Assembly (NCBI RefSeq): GCF_049723905.1 | Contig: NZ_JBJKFD010000001.1 | Span: 1,302,001 to 1,366,000, forward strand | Source: G963665185 sp049723905 | GTDB lineage: Bacteria > Desulfobacterota > Desulfovibrionia > Desulfovibrionales > Desulfovibrionaceae | Direction: 5' to 3' | Length of the DNA: 64,000 nt | Part shown: positions 43,212 to 52,306 of the stretch, one piece after another | How the letters are laid out: the number at the start of each line of letters is the position of its first letter | Position numbering within the stretch: the first letter of the stretch is position 1 | Notes under the pieces: model-generated | Told to the model about the DNA's origin: nothing | Databases searched by the model: none | What the model saw: only the letters and a program-made list of their open reading frames with translations | Made by a program: the position numbers and the translations under genes

Positions 43212-45707
43212 ATGGAGTCGAACCACTCGGATGTTCATGAAGAGGAAAAATTACAGCCCGAGGATATTTTCAAAGAATTTGAAAGTGGTCCTAAGGGGTT
43301 GAGTGAACAGGAAGCTGCCAAGCGCCTTGAAAAATATGGTCCCAACGCCTTGGAGGACCACAGGGTCAGCCCGATTGTGAAATTCCTCGGATACTTCTGG
43401 GGGCCGATTCCCTGGATGATCGAGGCTGCGGCCATACTGTCCCTGCTTGTCCGCCACTGGGCGGACTTCTGCATCATTGTTTCCCTGCTCATCTTCAATG
43501 CCGTGGTCGGCTTTTGGCAAGAGTATCAGGCCGGCAACGCCGTGGACGCGCTCAAGAGCAAGCTTGCGCTGAAAAGCCGGGCCTTGCGCGACGGCTCATG
43601 GCAGAGCATCAACGCCCAAAATCTCGTGCCGGGGGATATCATCCGCTTGCGCATGGGGGACATCATCCCCGCCGATGCCAGACTGGTGGAAGGCGATTAC
43701 CTGAGCGTGGACCAGTCCGCACTGACCGGCGAATCCCTGCCCGTGCAAAAGGAAATCGGCCACCTCGTCTATTCGGGATCGGTGGCCAAGCAGGGGGAGA
43801 TGGTGGGACTGGTGACGGCAACGGGCGGAGAAACGTTCTTCGGCAAGACGGCCCGGCTCGTCTCCAGCGCAAAGAGTGAGTCCCATTTTCAGAAAGCCGT
43901 CATACAGATAGGCGATTACCTGATTTATCTCAGTCTGGGCCTGGTGGCGACGCTTATTGTGGTGCAACTCTTCCGGGGCTCGCCATTCCTCGACCTGGTG
44001 CAGTTCGCGCTGATTCTCACCGTGGCCTCCATTCCCGTGGCCATGCCCGCTGTCCTGTCCGTAACCATGGCCGTGGGCGCCCTTGCCCTTTCCAAGGAAA
44101 AAGCCATTGTCTCCCGGCTGGAGTCCATCGAGGAAATGGCGGGCATGGACATTCTCTGCTCGGACAAGACCGGCACCCTGACCCAGAACAAGTTGAAACT
44201 TGGGGAGCCCATCACCTTCAAGGCAAAGAATGAGGACGATCTCATTCTCGCCGGTTGCCTGGCCTCCAAGGCGGAAAACGAGGACGCCATTGATCTTGCC
44301 GTGTTGCAGGGGTTGAAGGACAAAACATCCCTCAATGCCTACTCACAGGAGAAGTTTGTTCCTTTCGACCCGGTGAGCAAACGAACCGAAGCCTGGATCA
44401 AGACGGACAGCGGAGATCATTTCAAGGTCAGCAAGGGAGCGCTGCAAGTCATTCTCGACCTCGCCGAAGTGGACGACGATGTGCGCGCCAAGGCTGAAGA
44501 GGCGACTCAGGGCTTTGCCGCCAAGGGATACCGCACCATTGGCCTTGCCAGAACCGACGAGGACGAATCCTGGAGCTTTCTGGGGCTCCTGCCTCTGTTC
44601 GATCCGCCGCGCGAGGACTCGCGCGAGACCATTATGGAGGCCGGAAAGCACGGCATAAAAGTCAAGATGGTGACCGGAGACAACTTGGCCATTGCCAAGG
44701 AAATCTCCGGCCAATTGGACCTGGGACAAAACATCGCAGTGGCCGGAGAATGGCTGAATACCGCAGAAGAGGGGCGGAAAACGTCCAATGACGCCGCCGC
44801 AGAAGTGGAAAAAACCGACGGATTCGCCCAGGTTTTTCCGGAGCATAAATACAATATCGTCAAGATGTTGCAATCAAGGCATCATATAGTCGGAATGACC
44901 GGTGACGGCGTCAACGACGCGCCCGCCCTGAAACAGGCGGACATGGGCATTGCGGTGAGCGGCGCCACGGATGCGGCCCGCACGGCCGCCGACCTTGTGC
45001 TGACGGCTCCGGGCATCTCGGTCATTATCAATGCGGTGGAAGAAGCGCGGCGCATTTTTGAGCGCATGAACAGCTACGCCATTTATCGGATTACGGAGAC
45101 CATCCGAATCATGATTTTTGTGGTGCTGGCCATGATCGCTTTCAACTTCTATCCCATCACGGCCATCATGATCATCCTCTTGGCGTTCCTGAACGATGTG
45201 CCCATCGTGACCATCGCTTATGACCGCACGTGGCTGGATCCGAATCCGGTGCGCTGGAACATGCATCGAGTCATCAGGGTTTCCACCGCCATGGGCCTGA
45301 CCGGAGTGTTCGGCAGCTTCCTGATGCTCTACCTGGCGCTGAAATGGCTCCATCTCGACATCCCCGAAGTACAAACCTACATTTTCCTGAAGATGGCTGT
45401 TTCCGGGCATCTGACCCTCTTCGTCTCGCGCAGCCGGGGCTATTTCTGGAAATCGCCCTATCCCGCGCCCGTTATGATCTGGTCTGCCGTTGGAACCAAA
45501 GTGCTCGGAACCATCCTGGCCGCATACGGATTCGGCCTCATCACCCCCATTGGATGGGGAGCAATCGGGCTGGTGTGGGCCTATTCCATCGTCTGGGCCT
45601 TTTTGACAGATTACGTCAAGGTGCTCATTTTCCGTCATACGGACGTTGGGGCGTCGCATAACAGATCATTCTTGAGCAGAATACGCCAGTCACTTCATTC
45701 CTTGTGA
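43212..45707 (+). CDS. P3A-type plasma-membrane H+-ATPase
   Basis: 831 residues. Cation-ATPase N-domain, about ten TM helices, the actuator motif LTGESLPVQK, phosphorylation site CSDKTGTLTQNK, and hinge VGMTGDGVNDAPALKQADMGIAV. The subtype is plant/yeast-like H+-pumping (P3A), indicated by the start ALEDHRVSPIVKFLGYFWGPIPWMIEAAA and TAADLVLTAPGISVIINAV. It would export protons using ATP and so help against acid or set membrane potential. AAGGAG 8 nt before the ATG at 43212. Flanked by an IS3 fragment and a tRNA-Lys remnant, so probably acquired. Confidence 0.92.
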   Translation: MESNHSDVHEEEKLQPEDIFKEFESGPKGLSEQEAAKRLEKYGPNALEDHRVSPIVKFLGYFWGPIPWMIEAAAILSLLVRHWADFCIIVSLLIFNAVVGFWQEYQAGNAVDALKSKLALKSRALRDGSWQSINAQNLVPGDIIRLRMGDIIPADARLVEGDYLSVDQSALTGESLPVQKEIGHLVYSGSVAKQGEMVGLVTATGGETFFGKTARLVSSAKSESHFQKAVIQIGDYLIYLSLGLVATLIVVQLFRGSPFLDLVQFALILTVASIPVAMPAVLSVTMAVGALALSKEKAIVSRLESIEEMAGMDILCSDKTGTLTQNKLKLGEPITFKAKNEDDLILAGCLASKAENEDAIDLAVLQGLKDKTSLNAYSQEKFVPFDPVSKRTEAWIKTDSGDHFKVSKGALQVILDLAEVDDDVRAKAEEATQGFAAKGYRTIGLARTDEDESWSFLGLLPLFDPPREDSRETIMEAGKHGIKVKMVTGDNLAIAKEISGQLDLGQNIAVAGEWLNTAEEGRKTSNDAAAEVEKTDGFAQVFPEHKYNIVKMLQSRHHIVGMTGDGVNDAPALKQADMGIAVSGATDAARTAADLVLTAPGISVIINAVEEARRIFERMNSYAIYRITETIRIMIFVVLAMIAFNFYPITAIMIILLAFLNDVPIVTIAYDRTWLDPNPVRWNMHRVIRVSTAMGLTGVFGSFLMLYLALKWLHLDIPEVQTYIFLKMAVSGHLTLFVSRSRGYFWKSPYPAPVMIWSAVGTKVLGTILAAYGFGLITPIGWGAIGLVWAYSIVWAFLTDYVKVLIFRHTDVGASHNRSFLSRIRQSLHSL

Positions 45708-45823
45708 GAGCTGGCGGGGCTGCGTGGGCGTTACAAAGCAAGTAAGGATATCTGAACAACAGTAACGGTGGCGCGCCCTCTGAGAGAGTTCACGCCCCTC
45801 TTTCGGCGGCATAAAAAATACAG

Positions 45824-45866
45824 GGCCCTGTGGATGATCAGCAATGATCCCCCACAGGGCCTTTTT
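45824..45866 (+). terminator. Terminator of the ATPase gene
   Basis: 10-bp GC stem (45824-45833 with 45852-45861) with extra pairing inside the 18-nt loop, then TTTTTC. Confidence 0.85.
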
Positions 45867-46008
45867 CTTTCTCTGGGCAACCAAGCCCATCGTTGCCCAG
45901 CCCTTGCAGGTGAAAACGCGTAACGAAACGAAACTCGCAGGATGCTTTTTTGCCTGACGACTCCGCCCAGGGGCGTCGCCATTGATCTCCACCCGGCTCA
46001 GCCAGGAA

Positions 46009-46056
46009 AAAGGACTCGAACCTTGAAGCAACTGATTAAGAGTCAGCTGTCACCAA
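46009..46056 (-). pseudogene. tRNA-Lys (anticodon CTT) remnant
   Basis: The minus strand has TTGGTGACAGCTGACTCTTAATC, close to a tRNA-Lys D-loop to anticodon arm with a two-base deletion; stem GCTGA/TCAGT and loop CTCTTAA give anticodon CTT. A normal 5-nt variable region and T-arm AAGG-TTCGAGT-CCTT follow. No acceptor stem can form, so it is not functional. tRNA 3' halves are common integration sites. Confidence 0.55.
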
Positions 46057-46136
46057 TGCGTCTGCGCGTGTACGGGAAAACTTCGCCTGAAGCACGCCTT
46101 GCAATTTTTACGACAGCCAAAGATATATACCCCACC

Positions 46137-46169
46137 AAAAGGCCCGGCACGGAATTTCCGCACCGGGCC
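46137..46169 (-). terminator. Terminator of the kinase/regulator cluster
   Basis: 12-bp GC-rich stem with two wobble pairs, then TTTT on the minus strand, 31 nt past the last regulator gene. Confidence 0.8.
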
Positions 46170-46199
46170 CCGGGGAGTATTCAGAGATACCCCAGCCAT

Positions 46200-46607
46200 C
46201 TATTCAAGGCGCAAGCCACGCTTTTCGCAGGCCAGTTCCAGCATGCGCATCAGTGTTTCGGTTCGGCAGGGCTTCAGCAGGTAATCGAACGCGCCCTGGT
46301 TCAAAATATCCACGGCCTCGTCCACGGCGGCGTGGCCGGTCAGCACAATGACTTCCGCATCGCACTTTTTTTCCTGCAGGGCCGCGAGAGTTGCCCGTCC
46401 ATCCAGACCGGGCAGCTTCATGTCCAGCAGGATGATGTCGAAAGGCCGTTCATCCCCGTCTCCGGACATGGCCTTGGACGCCATATCCAGTGCGGCCTCG
46501 CCGCTGGAAGCTCCGGAAACATCAAGCCCCTTGCCGGTGAGCAAACGGACCATGTTGGACAAAAACCTCGGTTCGTCGTCAACCACAAGTATTCTAGGCT
46601 TTGCCAT
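46200..46607 (-). CDS. Single-domain response regulator
   Basis: 135 residues: receiver with VVDDEP, phospho-acceptor in IILLDMKLPGLDG, Thr in VIVLTGH and Lys in LLKPCR. No output domain. The ATG at 46607 (GGAGG upstream) lies 14 nt inside the end of the kinase gene, so it is translationally coupled to it. Last of four signalling genes downstream of sat. Confidence 0.88.
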   Translation of the reverse strand: MAKPRILVVDDEPRFLSNMVRLLTGKGLDVSGASSGEAALDMASKAMSGDGDERPFDIILLDMKLPGLDGRATLAALQEKKCDAEVIVLTGHAAVDEAVDILNQGAFDYLLKPCRTETLMRMLELACEKRGLRLE

Positions 46608-47559
46608 GGTGCGAGGCCTCCTTGCCCGCTCCAACGGGCAGTTTCACGGTGAATGCCGCGCCTTGGCCCGGTTCGCTCTGCACGGCAATGCTCCCCCCGA
46701 GCTGGTCGATGATGCGCAGACTGATGGACAATCCCAGCCCCGTGCCCTTGCCCGGCGGTTTGGTCGTATAGAACGGATTGAAAATCCGCTCCTGGTCTTC
46801 CTTGGAAATACCGCAGCCCGTGTCGCGAACCACGATGCACACCCCGTCCGGAGGGCGCACCCCGGTAATCACCGTAATGGTGCCTTCGCTCCCGATGGCC
46901 TGAATGGCGTTGTTCAAAAGGTTGAGTACCACCTGCTTTATCAGGGGCGGATCAGAGTAGATAAGCGGCATGTATCCCGCGCAGGTGGTGATGATTTCAA
47001 TGGCATGCCGGGACGCTTCCTTTTCCGTAAGCGCCACCATGTCCCGCACAATATGGTTGATGTCCAGAGCCTGCGGCACGGCCTGACGCTTGCGGGCCAT
47101 ATCCAGCATCTTGGCGGTAATGGCTCCGCAGCGGTGTACCTGCTGGTTTATCTCGGACAGAGAATCAGCAAACATCTCCTCGTCGTCCTGCGTGGCGAAA
47201 CTCAAACCATCCAGCGAATTCTGGAGCAGTTCTGATTCCTGCCCTATAATGGCCAGAGGATTGTTGATTTCATGCGCAATGCCTGCAGCCAGCTCGCCCA
47301 GTGCAGCCAGCTTTTGCGACTGCAGCAGCTGTTCGCTCAGCTCCGCCTTTTCCGCAGCCATACGGCGCGACTGCCTATAGACCCACTCCGCCGCCATGGC
47401 AGACAGCCCCATGGAAAACAGCACCAAAAATGTATCTGCCAGATGGCCGGTACTCGACGCAGCAATGCTTACTCCCGTAAGCCCAACAAACAGGGGTACG
47501 CCCACACGCAAAACCAAGGCCAACCCCTGCCGTGTGGTTCTGGGCCAGGGAATCTGCAT
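46594..47559 (-). CDS. Membrane histidine kinase without a periplasmic sensor
   Basis: 321 residues. Two N-terminal TM helices with almost no loop, a coiled coil, the H box AAGIAHEINNPLAI, N box VLNLLNNAIQAIG, G1 DTGCGISKED and G2 GTGLGLSISLRII. With no periplasmic domain, the signal must come from the membrane or a partner protein. It lies 2 nt after the upstream response regulator gene. Confidence 0.9.
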   Translation of the reverse strand: MQIPWPRTTRQGLALVLRVGVPLFVGLTGVSIAASSTGHLADTFLVLFSMGLSAMAAEWVYRQSRRMAAEKAELSEQLLQSQKLAALGELAAGIAHEINNPLAIIGQESELLQNSLDGLSFATQDDEEMFADSLSEINQQVHRCGAITAKMLDMARKRQAVPQALDINHIVRDMVALTEKEASRHAIEIITTCAGYMPLIYSDPPLIKQVVLNLLNNAIQAIGSEGTITVITGVRPPDGVCIVVRDTGCGISKEDQERIFNPFYTTKPPGKGTGLGLSISLRIIDQLGGSIAVQSEPGQGAAFTVKLPVGAGKEASHHGKA

Positions 47560-47561
47560 AA

Positions 47562-47954
47562 TTACACCCGCCCTTCCCTGTTGAGCCTGCCGTGTTCATG
47601 CGCCCTGCGGATACGCTCCAGCAAATCGTCGATCTTAAACGGCTTCATCACATAGTCGTACGCGCCGTTGTTCATGCCCTCTATGCCCGACTGCACGGAC
47701 CCGTGCCCCGTAAGCATGATGACCTCCACTTCGGGATGTCGCTTCTTGATCTCACGCAGGGTTTCCATGCCGTCCATGCCGGGCATGCGCACGTCCAGGA
47801 CAACAACATCCATTTCGTGCTCCCGCAGATATTCCAAAGCCTGCGGCCCGCCGCCAACCGCCGCAACTTCAAGATTGCGCATCTGAAACCGCTTGACGAA
47901 AAGATCGATAAAATCGCTTTCGTCGTCCACGACCAAAACCTTGATTCTGTCCAT
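47562..47954 (-). CDS. Single-domain response regulator
   Basis: 130 residues: VVDDES, phospho-acceptor in VVVLDVRMPGMDG, VIMLTGHG, and Lys in VMKPFK. No output domain. GAGAGG precedes the ATG. Encoded 26 nt after the Cache kinase, its presumed partner. Confidence 0.88.
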   Translation of the reverse strand: MDRIKVLVVDDESDFIDLFVKRFQMRNLEVAAVGGGPQALEYLREHEMDVVVLDVRMPGMDGMETLREIKKRHPEVEVIMLTGHGSVQSGIEGMNNGAYDYVMKPFKIDDLLERIRRAHEHGRLNREGRV

Positions 47955-47980
47955 GGCATCCTCTCAAAGGAGCTTTGGGG

Positions 47981-49627
47981 TCACATGGGCAGGCAAATGG
48001 TAAAACACGCTCCGCCCCCTTCCACATTATTCGCGGCAATAGTGCCGCCCAGCTTTTCCATAATGCTGTAGCTGATTGCCAACCCCAGTCCGGTACCTTC
48101 ACCAATCTTCTTGGTGCTGAAAAAAGGATCGAAAACCTTGTTGCACAATTCCGGAGGAATGCCCGGCCCGGTATCGGTAACGGACAGGCACAAATGTTTG
48201 TGCTCCTCGTCCCGCCAGGTGTGCAGGTTGATGGTGCCATTGCGGTCGATGGCATCGATGGCGTTTTCCAAAAGATTAAGAACCACCTGTTGCACCTGGG
48301 AGGGGTCGGTCTCTATACTTCCCAGTCCCACGGCAAGGTCGGTTTCTATATTGATGTTGCGGTGCAGGGCCTCGTTGCCCAGCAGCATGATGGTCTGTTC
48401 CGCCAGGTTGTTCAGATCCACATTCTCCTGCGTGGGGTCCATGCGCTTGGCAAAGCCCAACATGCGGCGCGTGATGTTTCTGGCGCGTTCCACATGCTCG
48501 TCTATTTTGTGCAGGGCGGCTTCTATTTCGGTGAAGTTGGTGATCTTTTCCGGGTCTTCCTCGGTCAGCAGGTCACGCGCCCACCCCGCACTTTCGCGAA
48601 TGAGCGTAAGCGGATTGTTGACCTCGTGCGCGACTCCGGCGGCCATTTTGCCAAGGGCTGCCATTTTGCCGGACTGCATAAGGGTCGCGTCCATTGCGGC
48701 CTTCTGCCTGTCCGCAGCCTCGATTTTGGAAACAATGTTGCGGCTGACCGCCCAGCCCCCAAGAAAAATCAAAAGACCGCCCAGCCCGGTAATGCCCAAT
48801 GCCGTCCATTGGGTGCGCACCAGCGGAGACATTTCCTCACTGGGGTCTTCGGTTATGACCAGGGTCCAGTCCACCTGGCGCAGACGGGCAAATCCGGCCA
48901 CTATTTTGTCGTTGCCGTGCAGCCATGAAATTTCAGCACTGTCCAGACGTTCCGGGAGGTCGGGGAGATGGGCCTGTTCCAACACCTTGGCCCCGAAGCG
49001 GGGAGAAGTCTGCAACACGTTGCCGCGATTGACCAAAAAGGCATCACCCCGCCGTCCCACCTGTACGTTGCGAACCAGAGAGGTGAATACGTCGGAATCA
49101 ATGGTGGCGCGCAGAATCCAGGAATGGCCCTTTTCCTGACGCCAGACCGCTATGATGAAGTGAGGAAAGTGGCGAAACCCCATGAACACATCGCTGATGT
49201 ACATCCCCTTGAGCCGCACCTGCCGGAACCAGCGTTCATCCTTGTAGTCCACGCCCTTGAGTTTGTAAGGGCCGGAATAGGACACCTGTTGGCCGGTGGA
49301 GTCGATTACGCCCAGGTCAACAATGGACCCTGAATAGGAGCGGATGATTTCGAACAGGTTGTGGAGGTACTCGTCATTGCTCATCTCGTTCCACTTGTGG
49401 GTGTAGGCCAGATTCTTGAGTTGGATCACCCGCTCCGTGAGAAACATATCCAGGGCGTCGCGCTTGTTTTCCACGATGGTGGAAAGATTCTCGGCAACGT
49501 TGTCGTCAAAGGTCTTGGAGAACTGAAAATATATGAACGACCCAAGGCCGAACAAAGGAATGAGGGAAAAGCCCAGAATTGTGGAAATTATGCGCAGACG
49601 GAGTCTGGCGTAATCAGAGGTTTGCAT
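47981..49627 (-). CDS. Sensor histidine kinase with periplasmic Cache-type domain
   Basis: 548 residues. TM1 at about 12-34, a periplasmic domain of about 250 residues with dCache-like features (YSGPYKLKGVDYKDERWF and later HFIIAVWR), TM2 near 285-305, then H box AAGVAHEVNNPLTLIRES, N box VLNLLENAIDAID, G1 DTGPGIPPE and G2 GTGLGLAISYSIM. No HAMP. AAGGAG 8 nt before the ATG. First gene of a kinase-regulator-kinase-regulator set that follows sat on the same strand, separated from it by about 430 bp. Confidence 0.9.
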   Translation of the reverse strand: MQTSDYARLRLRIISTILGFSLIPLFGLGSFIYFQFSKTFDDNVAENLSTIVENKRDALDMFLTERVIQLKNLAYTHKWNEMSNDEYLHNLFEIIRSYSGSIVDLGVIDSTGQQVSYSGPYKLKGVDYKDERWFRQVRLKGMYISDVFMGFRHFPHFIIAVWRQEKGHSWILRATIDSDVFTSLVRNVQVGRRGDAFLVNRGNVLQTSPRFGAKVLEQAHLPDLPERLDSAEISWLHGNDKIVAGFARLRQVDWTLVITEDPSEEMSPLVRTQWTALGITGLGGLLIFLGGWAVSRNIVSKIEAADRQKAAMDATLMQSGKMAALGKMAAGVAHEVNNPLTLIRESAGWARDLLTEEDPEKITNFTEIEAALHKIDEHVERARNITRRMLGFAKRMDPTQENVDLNNLAEQTIMLLGNEALHRNINIETDLAVGLGSIETDPSQVQQVVLNLLENAIDAIDRNGTINLHTWRDEEHKHLCLSVTDTGPGIPPELCNKVFDPFFSTKKIGEGTGLGLAISYSIMEKLGGTIAANNVEGGGACFTICLPM

Positions 49628-49891
49628 TCCAATTCTCCTTGCCGAGATCTCGCAAAAAATAAGGAAAGATACTCGAAGAAAAGCAAGGAGCGTTCCAGTA
49701 AACGCGCAAATCTATTGCGCATGCAAACTTCATAAGCCGTTACAAAACAATAATTTTCAGACGTTGCACAAAAATAAAAATACGTCGAAAACGATTACCG
49801 GCATATATTTATAAAATATTTTTTTGGGAGAAAGGTTCGAAATTAAATACCGAGAAAAAGAACGACGAAGTTGAAAGCAGGAAACAAAAAA

Positions 49892-49990
49892 CAGGCTGCC
49901 AAGAAAGGGGGGCAGGACGCGGGGGAAATTCAAGGCGAGGGTTTGAATTTCCCGAAGCAACGCAGCTATCCACCATTTCTCGGCAGCCTG
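49892..49990 (+). repeat. Diverged copy of the dispersed hairpin repeat
   Basis: Begins CAGGCTGCC and ends GGCAGCCTG as in the 34.5-kb units, keeps GGGGAAATTCAAGGCGAGG and TTTGAATTTCCCGAAGCAACG, but lacks the central GCGTAT hairpin. Confidence 0.65.
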
Positions 49991-50020
49991 AGTGGGGGCC
50001 ACCCAATGCAGCCCCCACTC
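49990..50020 (-). terminator. Probable sat transcript end
   Basis: Perfect 10-bp GC stem (49990-49999 with 50011-50020), 42 nt past the sat stop. It lacks a U run, so termination strength is uncertain. Confidence 0.45.
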
Positions 50021-50061
50021 TTCCCGAAAGGCTCGGGCTTGGGTGATTAACGGGAAAGCAC

Positions 50062-51360
50062 TTATTTCATGGACTCGCCGGAAGCGAAGCCCTGCATTTT
50101 AATCTCAACCTTTTCTTCCAGGTTCTCGTAGTATTCGCGCAGGATTTCCAGCACTTCCTCACGCCCGAAGTGATCGGGAATTTCCGCGCCTTCGGACAGG
50201 GCCTTGCGCAGTTTGGTGCCGGAAAGAATAACCCGGTCTTCCTTGCCGTGCGGGCAGGTCCGCAGGGAAGCCATGCCGTCGCACTTGTAGCAGTAGAAGG
50301 TCCAGTCAATCTTGAGCGGTTCACACAAGAGCTTCCTGCCGGAGTCGCAGTCTTCCTCATCCCGATAGGGAATCTTGTCGAAGATTTCCTGGGCCTCGAA
50401 CAGACCGTAGAAATCACCCACGCCTGCGTGGTCACGGCCAATGATCATGCGGTTGACGCCGTAGTTCTGGCGGAAGGTGGCGTGCAGCAAGGCTTCACGC
50501 GGTCCTGCATAACGCATGTCCAGAGGATAGCCGCCCTGCACGACGTTTTCCGCAACAAAGTAATTATCCACCAGAGTCTGGATGCACTTCACGCGCACTT
50601 CGGCGGGAATGTCGCCAGGTTTCAGATTGCCGATAAGGGAATGGATGATCACGCCATCACAAATTTCCATGGCAATCTTGCAAAGATATTCGTGGGAACG
50701 GTGCATGGGATTGCGCAATTGCAAGGCAGCCACATTGCTCCAACCCTTTTCGTCGAAAATCTTGCGAGTTTCCGCTGGCCGCAGATAAATTCCCTGGTAC
50801 TTGTCGGGATAGTTTCCTTCGGAAAGGACGTTAACCTGACCCGCCAGGCAGAACTGCTTGCGTTCCATGACCTTTTGCACGCCGGGATGATCTTCCAGGG
50901 CAACTTCCCAGAACTTGCCGTCCACGGAGTCTTCGCCCTGTCCTTGGTATACGGCTTCGCATTCCCATTTTTTATCGTCTTCGGTCAGCTCGAACTTTTC
51001 ACTGACTTTCAACGTGGCATAAATGGTATCGTCCTTGGCGTAGTACAAGGCGATTTCGTCGCCCGGATTGATGACGGCAGCATCGTCGGCAGTAACGCCA
51101 AGCATTACGGGAACAGGCCAGAAAGTGCCGTCGGCCAAGGTGAAATTCTCACAAACGCTCTTCCAGTCGGCCTTGGTCATAAAGCCGTCCAGAGGACTGA
51201 AACCGCCGATGCCGATCATTATAAGATCGCCCTTTTCCTGAGCGGTTATTTCAATACGTTTGAGGCTCGTTGCCTTGTTCAGTTCCTTTTCGCGGGCTTC
51301 GCCTTCCAGCAGACGAACGATCAGGCCTTTACCACCATGAGGGGGAACCAGATTGGACAT
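50062..51360 (-). CDS. sat: Sulfate adenylyltransferase (ATP sulfurylase), dissimilatory type
   Basis: 432 residues. ATP-binding motifs QLRNPMHRSHE and GRDHAGVG are intact, with the ALLHATFRQNYG segment. A cysteine cluster (YCYKCDGMASLRTCPHG) matches the metal site known from Desulfovibrio ATP sulfurylases. Activates sulfate to adenosine phosphosulfate, the entry step of sulfate respiration. AAGGAGAG 5-6 nt before the ATG at 51360. Preceded 60 nt away by the Yip1-like gene; aprAB and pyrophosphatase are not in the window. Confidence 0.97.
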   Translation of the reverse strand: MSNLVPPHGGKGLIVRLLEGEAREKELNKATSLKRIEITAQEKGDLIMIGIGGFSPLDGFMTKADWKSVCENFTLADGTFWPVPVMLGVTADDAAVINPGDEIALYYAKDDTIYATLKVSEKFELTEDDKKWECEAVYQGQGEDSVDGKFWEVALEDHPGVQKVMERKQFCLAGQVNVLSEGNYPDKYQGIYLRPAETRKIFDEKGWSNVAALQLRNPMHRSHEYLCKIAMEICDGVIIHSLIGNLKPGDIPAEVRVKCIQTLVDNYFVAENVVQGGYPLDMRYAGPREALLHATFRQNYGVNRMIIGRDHAGVGDFYGLFEAQEIFDKIPYRDEEDCDSGRKLLCEPLKIDWTFYCYKCDGMASLRTCPHGKEDRVILSGTKLRKALSEGAEIPDHFGREEVLEILREYYENLEEKVEIKMQGFASGESMK

Positions 51361-51420
51361 GAGTCTCTCCTTGTTCGGTATGTAAATCCCATCCAAAACA
51401 TAAAACCGCTACATGACGAG

Positions 51421-52059
51421 CTAAAACAAAGACTTGAGCGAAGAGATTATAGGGGCGCTGGACCAGAAGAACATTGTCAGCACCACTGTGGACGCAACCA
51501 CGACGAAAAAGGTCTTTTTCCAGCCCTGGCTGTACACGCGCTGTATCCCCACACCCACCAGAAGCAGCCGCCAGATTTCCGTGGCCCACCCCAGGGCCGG
51601 TATCCAGGAAATCAACATGACGGTGCCTGCGGCGTAGGCGAAGATGGAAAACACCCGTGCATACCCGCCTTCCTGCCTGCCGAAAAACATGACCATGGTC
51701 ATCCAGGCCATACCAGCGGCCAGAAAGGGCATTCCAATGGAATTGAGCAAAATCACCGGAATCATCCGGAGATCACTGTTGAACAGGTACGTGTAGCTGA
51801 CCATTGTGAAGAAGACACTCGAGGTCACCAAAAAGGTCAGAGCCTCGGAGTATCCTTCTTCACTGGCAACTTCGGAATAGAACTGGCGCGGAGTCCGAAT
51901 GAGCAGGTTCAGGTGAGCAAAATAACGGGAAAAGGCCTTGCGCTTGGGCGGGGCGGCGGTTTCCCGTTGCGTCTCGCTACCGGTATCGGTCCGTTGCTCG
52001 TCCATCTGCACGGCTGCTGCGGCCTGCGCTTCCAGTCTGCTTTCCATTTGGGCGGACAT
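51421..52059 (-). CDS. Yip1-domain-like membrane protein
   Basis: 212 residues: a polar N-terminal tail of about 45 residues, then five TM helices. RTPRQFYSEVASEEGYSEALTFLVTSSVFF is the typical Yip1 domain opening (P-x-x-F-F/Y, then membrane). Function of bacterial Yip1-like proteins is unknown. It starts 6 nt after the stop of the 42-aa gene and precedes sat, so it belongs to the sulfate locus. Confidence 0.75.
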   Translation of the reverse strand: MSAQMESRLEAQAAAAVQMDEQRTDTGSETQRETAAPPKRKAFSRYFAHLNLLIRTPRQFYSEVASEEGYSEALTFLVTSSVFFTMVSYTYLFNSDLRMIPVILLNSIGMPFLAAGMAWMTMVMFFGRQEGGYARVFSIFAYAAGTVMLISWIPALGWATEIWRLLLVGVGIQRVYSQGWKKTFFVVVASTVVLTMFFWSSAPIISSLKSLF

Positions 52060-52065
52060 AACCTT

Positions 52066-52194
52066 TTAACCCCACTTCTCGAAGACACCCCAGACCAACA
52101 TGCCCAGGGTCAGTACAAAGAACACGCACCGCTCGGTTCTGCGGCTGAAATAGGTAACACCATTTTTTGTCACGAACATCTTTTCCTGTTGCAT
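52066..52194 (-). CDS. 42-aa membrane protein in the sulfate locus
   Basis: A short frame with an excellent ribosome site (GGAGGAG 4 nt before the ATG at 52194) and a TAA 6 nt before the next gene's ATG. The peptide starts MQQEKMFVTKNG, has a basic stretch (FSRRTERC) and one TM helix (VFFVLTLGMLVWGVF). Easily missed because of its size. Tight spacing to the Yip1-like gene and placement after the SLC13 permease suggest a small subunit or regulator of the transporter. Confidence 0.7.
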   Translation of the reverse strand: MQQEKMFVTKNGVTYFSRRTERCVFFVLTLGMLVWGVFEKWG

Positions 52195-52306
52195 CGTCTC
52201 CTCCCCTGTCCGTCGTCATGCAAACCCTAACTCCACAAATCCTTGTTTAATGGCTGCCGACAGCCCGGCCGAAGCCGGACTGCCGGGCAGCTGGCAAACC
52301 TCGTCG

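Larger units (their letters stand above)
49628..50061. other. 430-bp intergenic region between sat and the kinase cluster
   Basis: Holds a diverged copy of the dispersed repeat (49892-49990) and a strong hairpin (49990-50020). The left part is AT-rich and probably carries the kinase cluster promoter. No small gene is evident. Confidence 0.5.

Noticed and set aside
50170..52230. 686-codon plus-strand frame
   Set aside because: Antisense of sat, the Yip1-like gene and the 42-aa gene, all with clear homology or ribosome sites.
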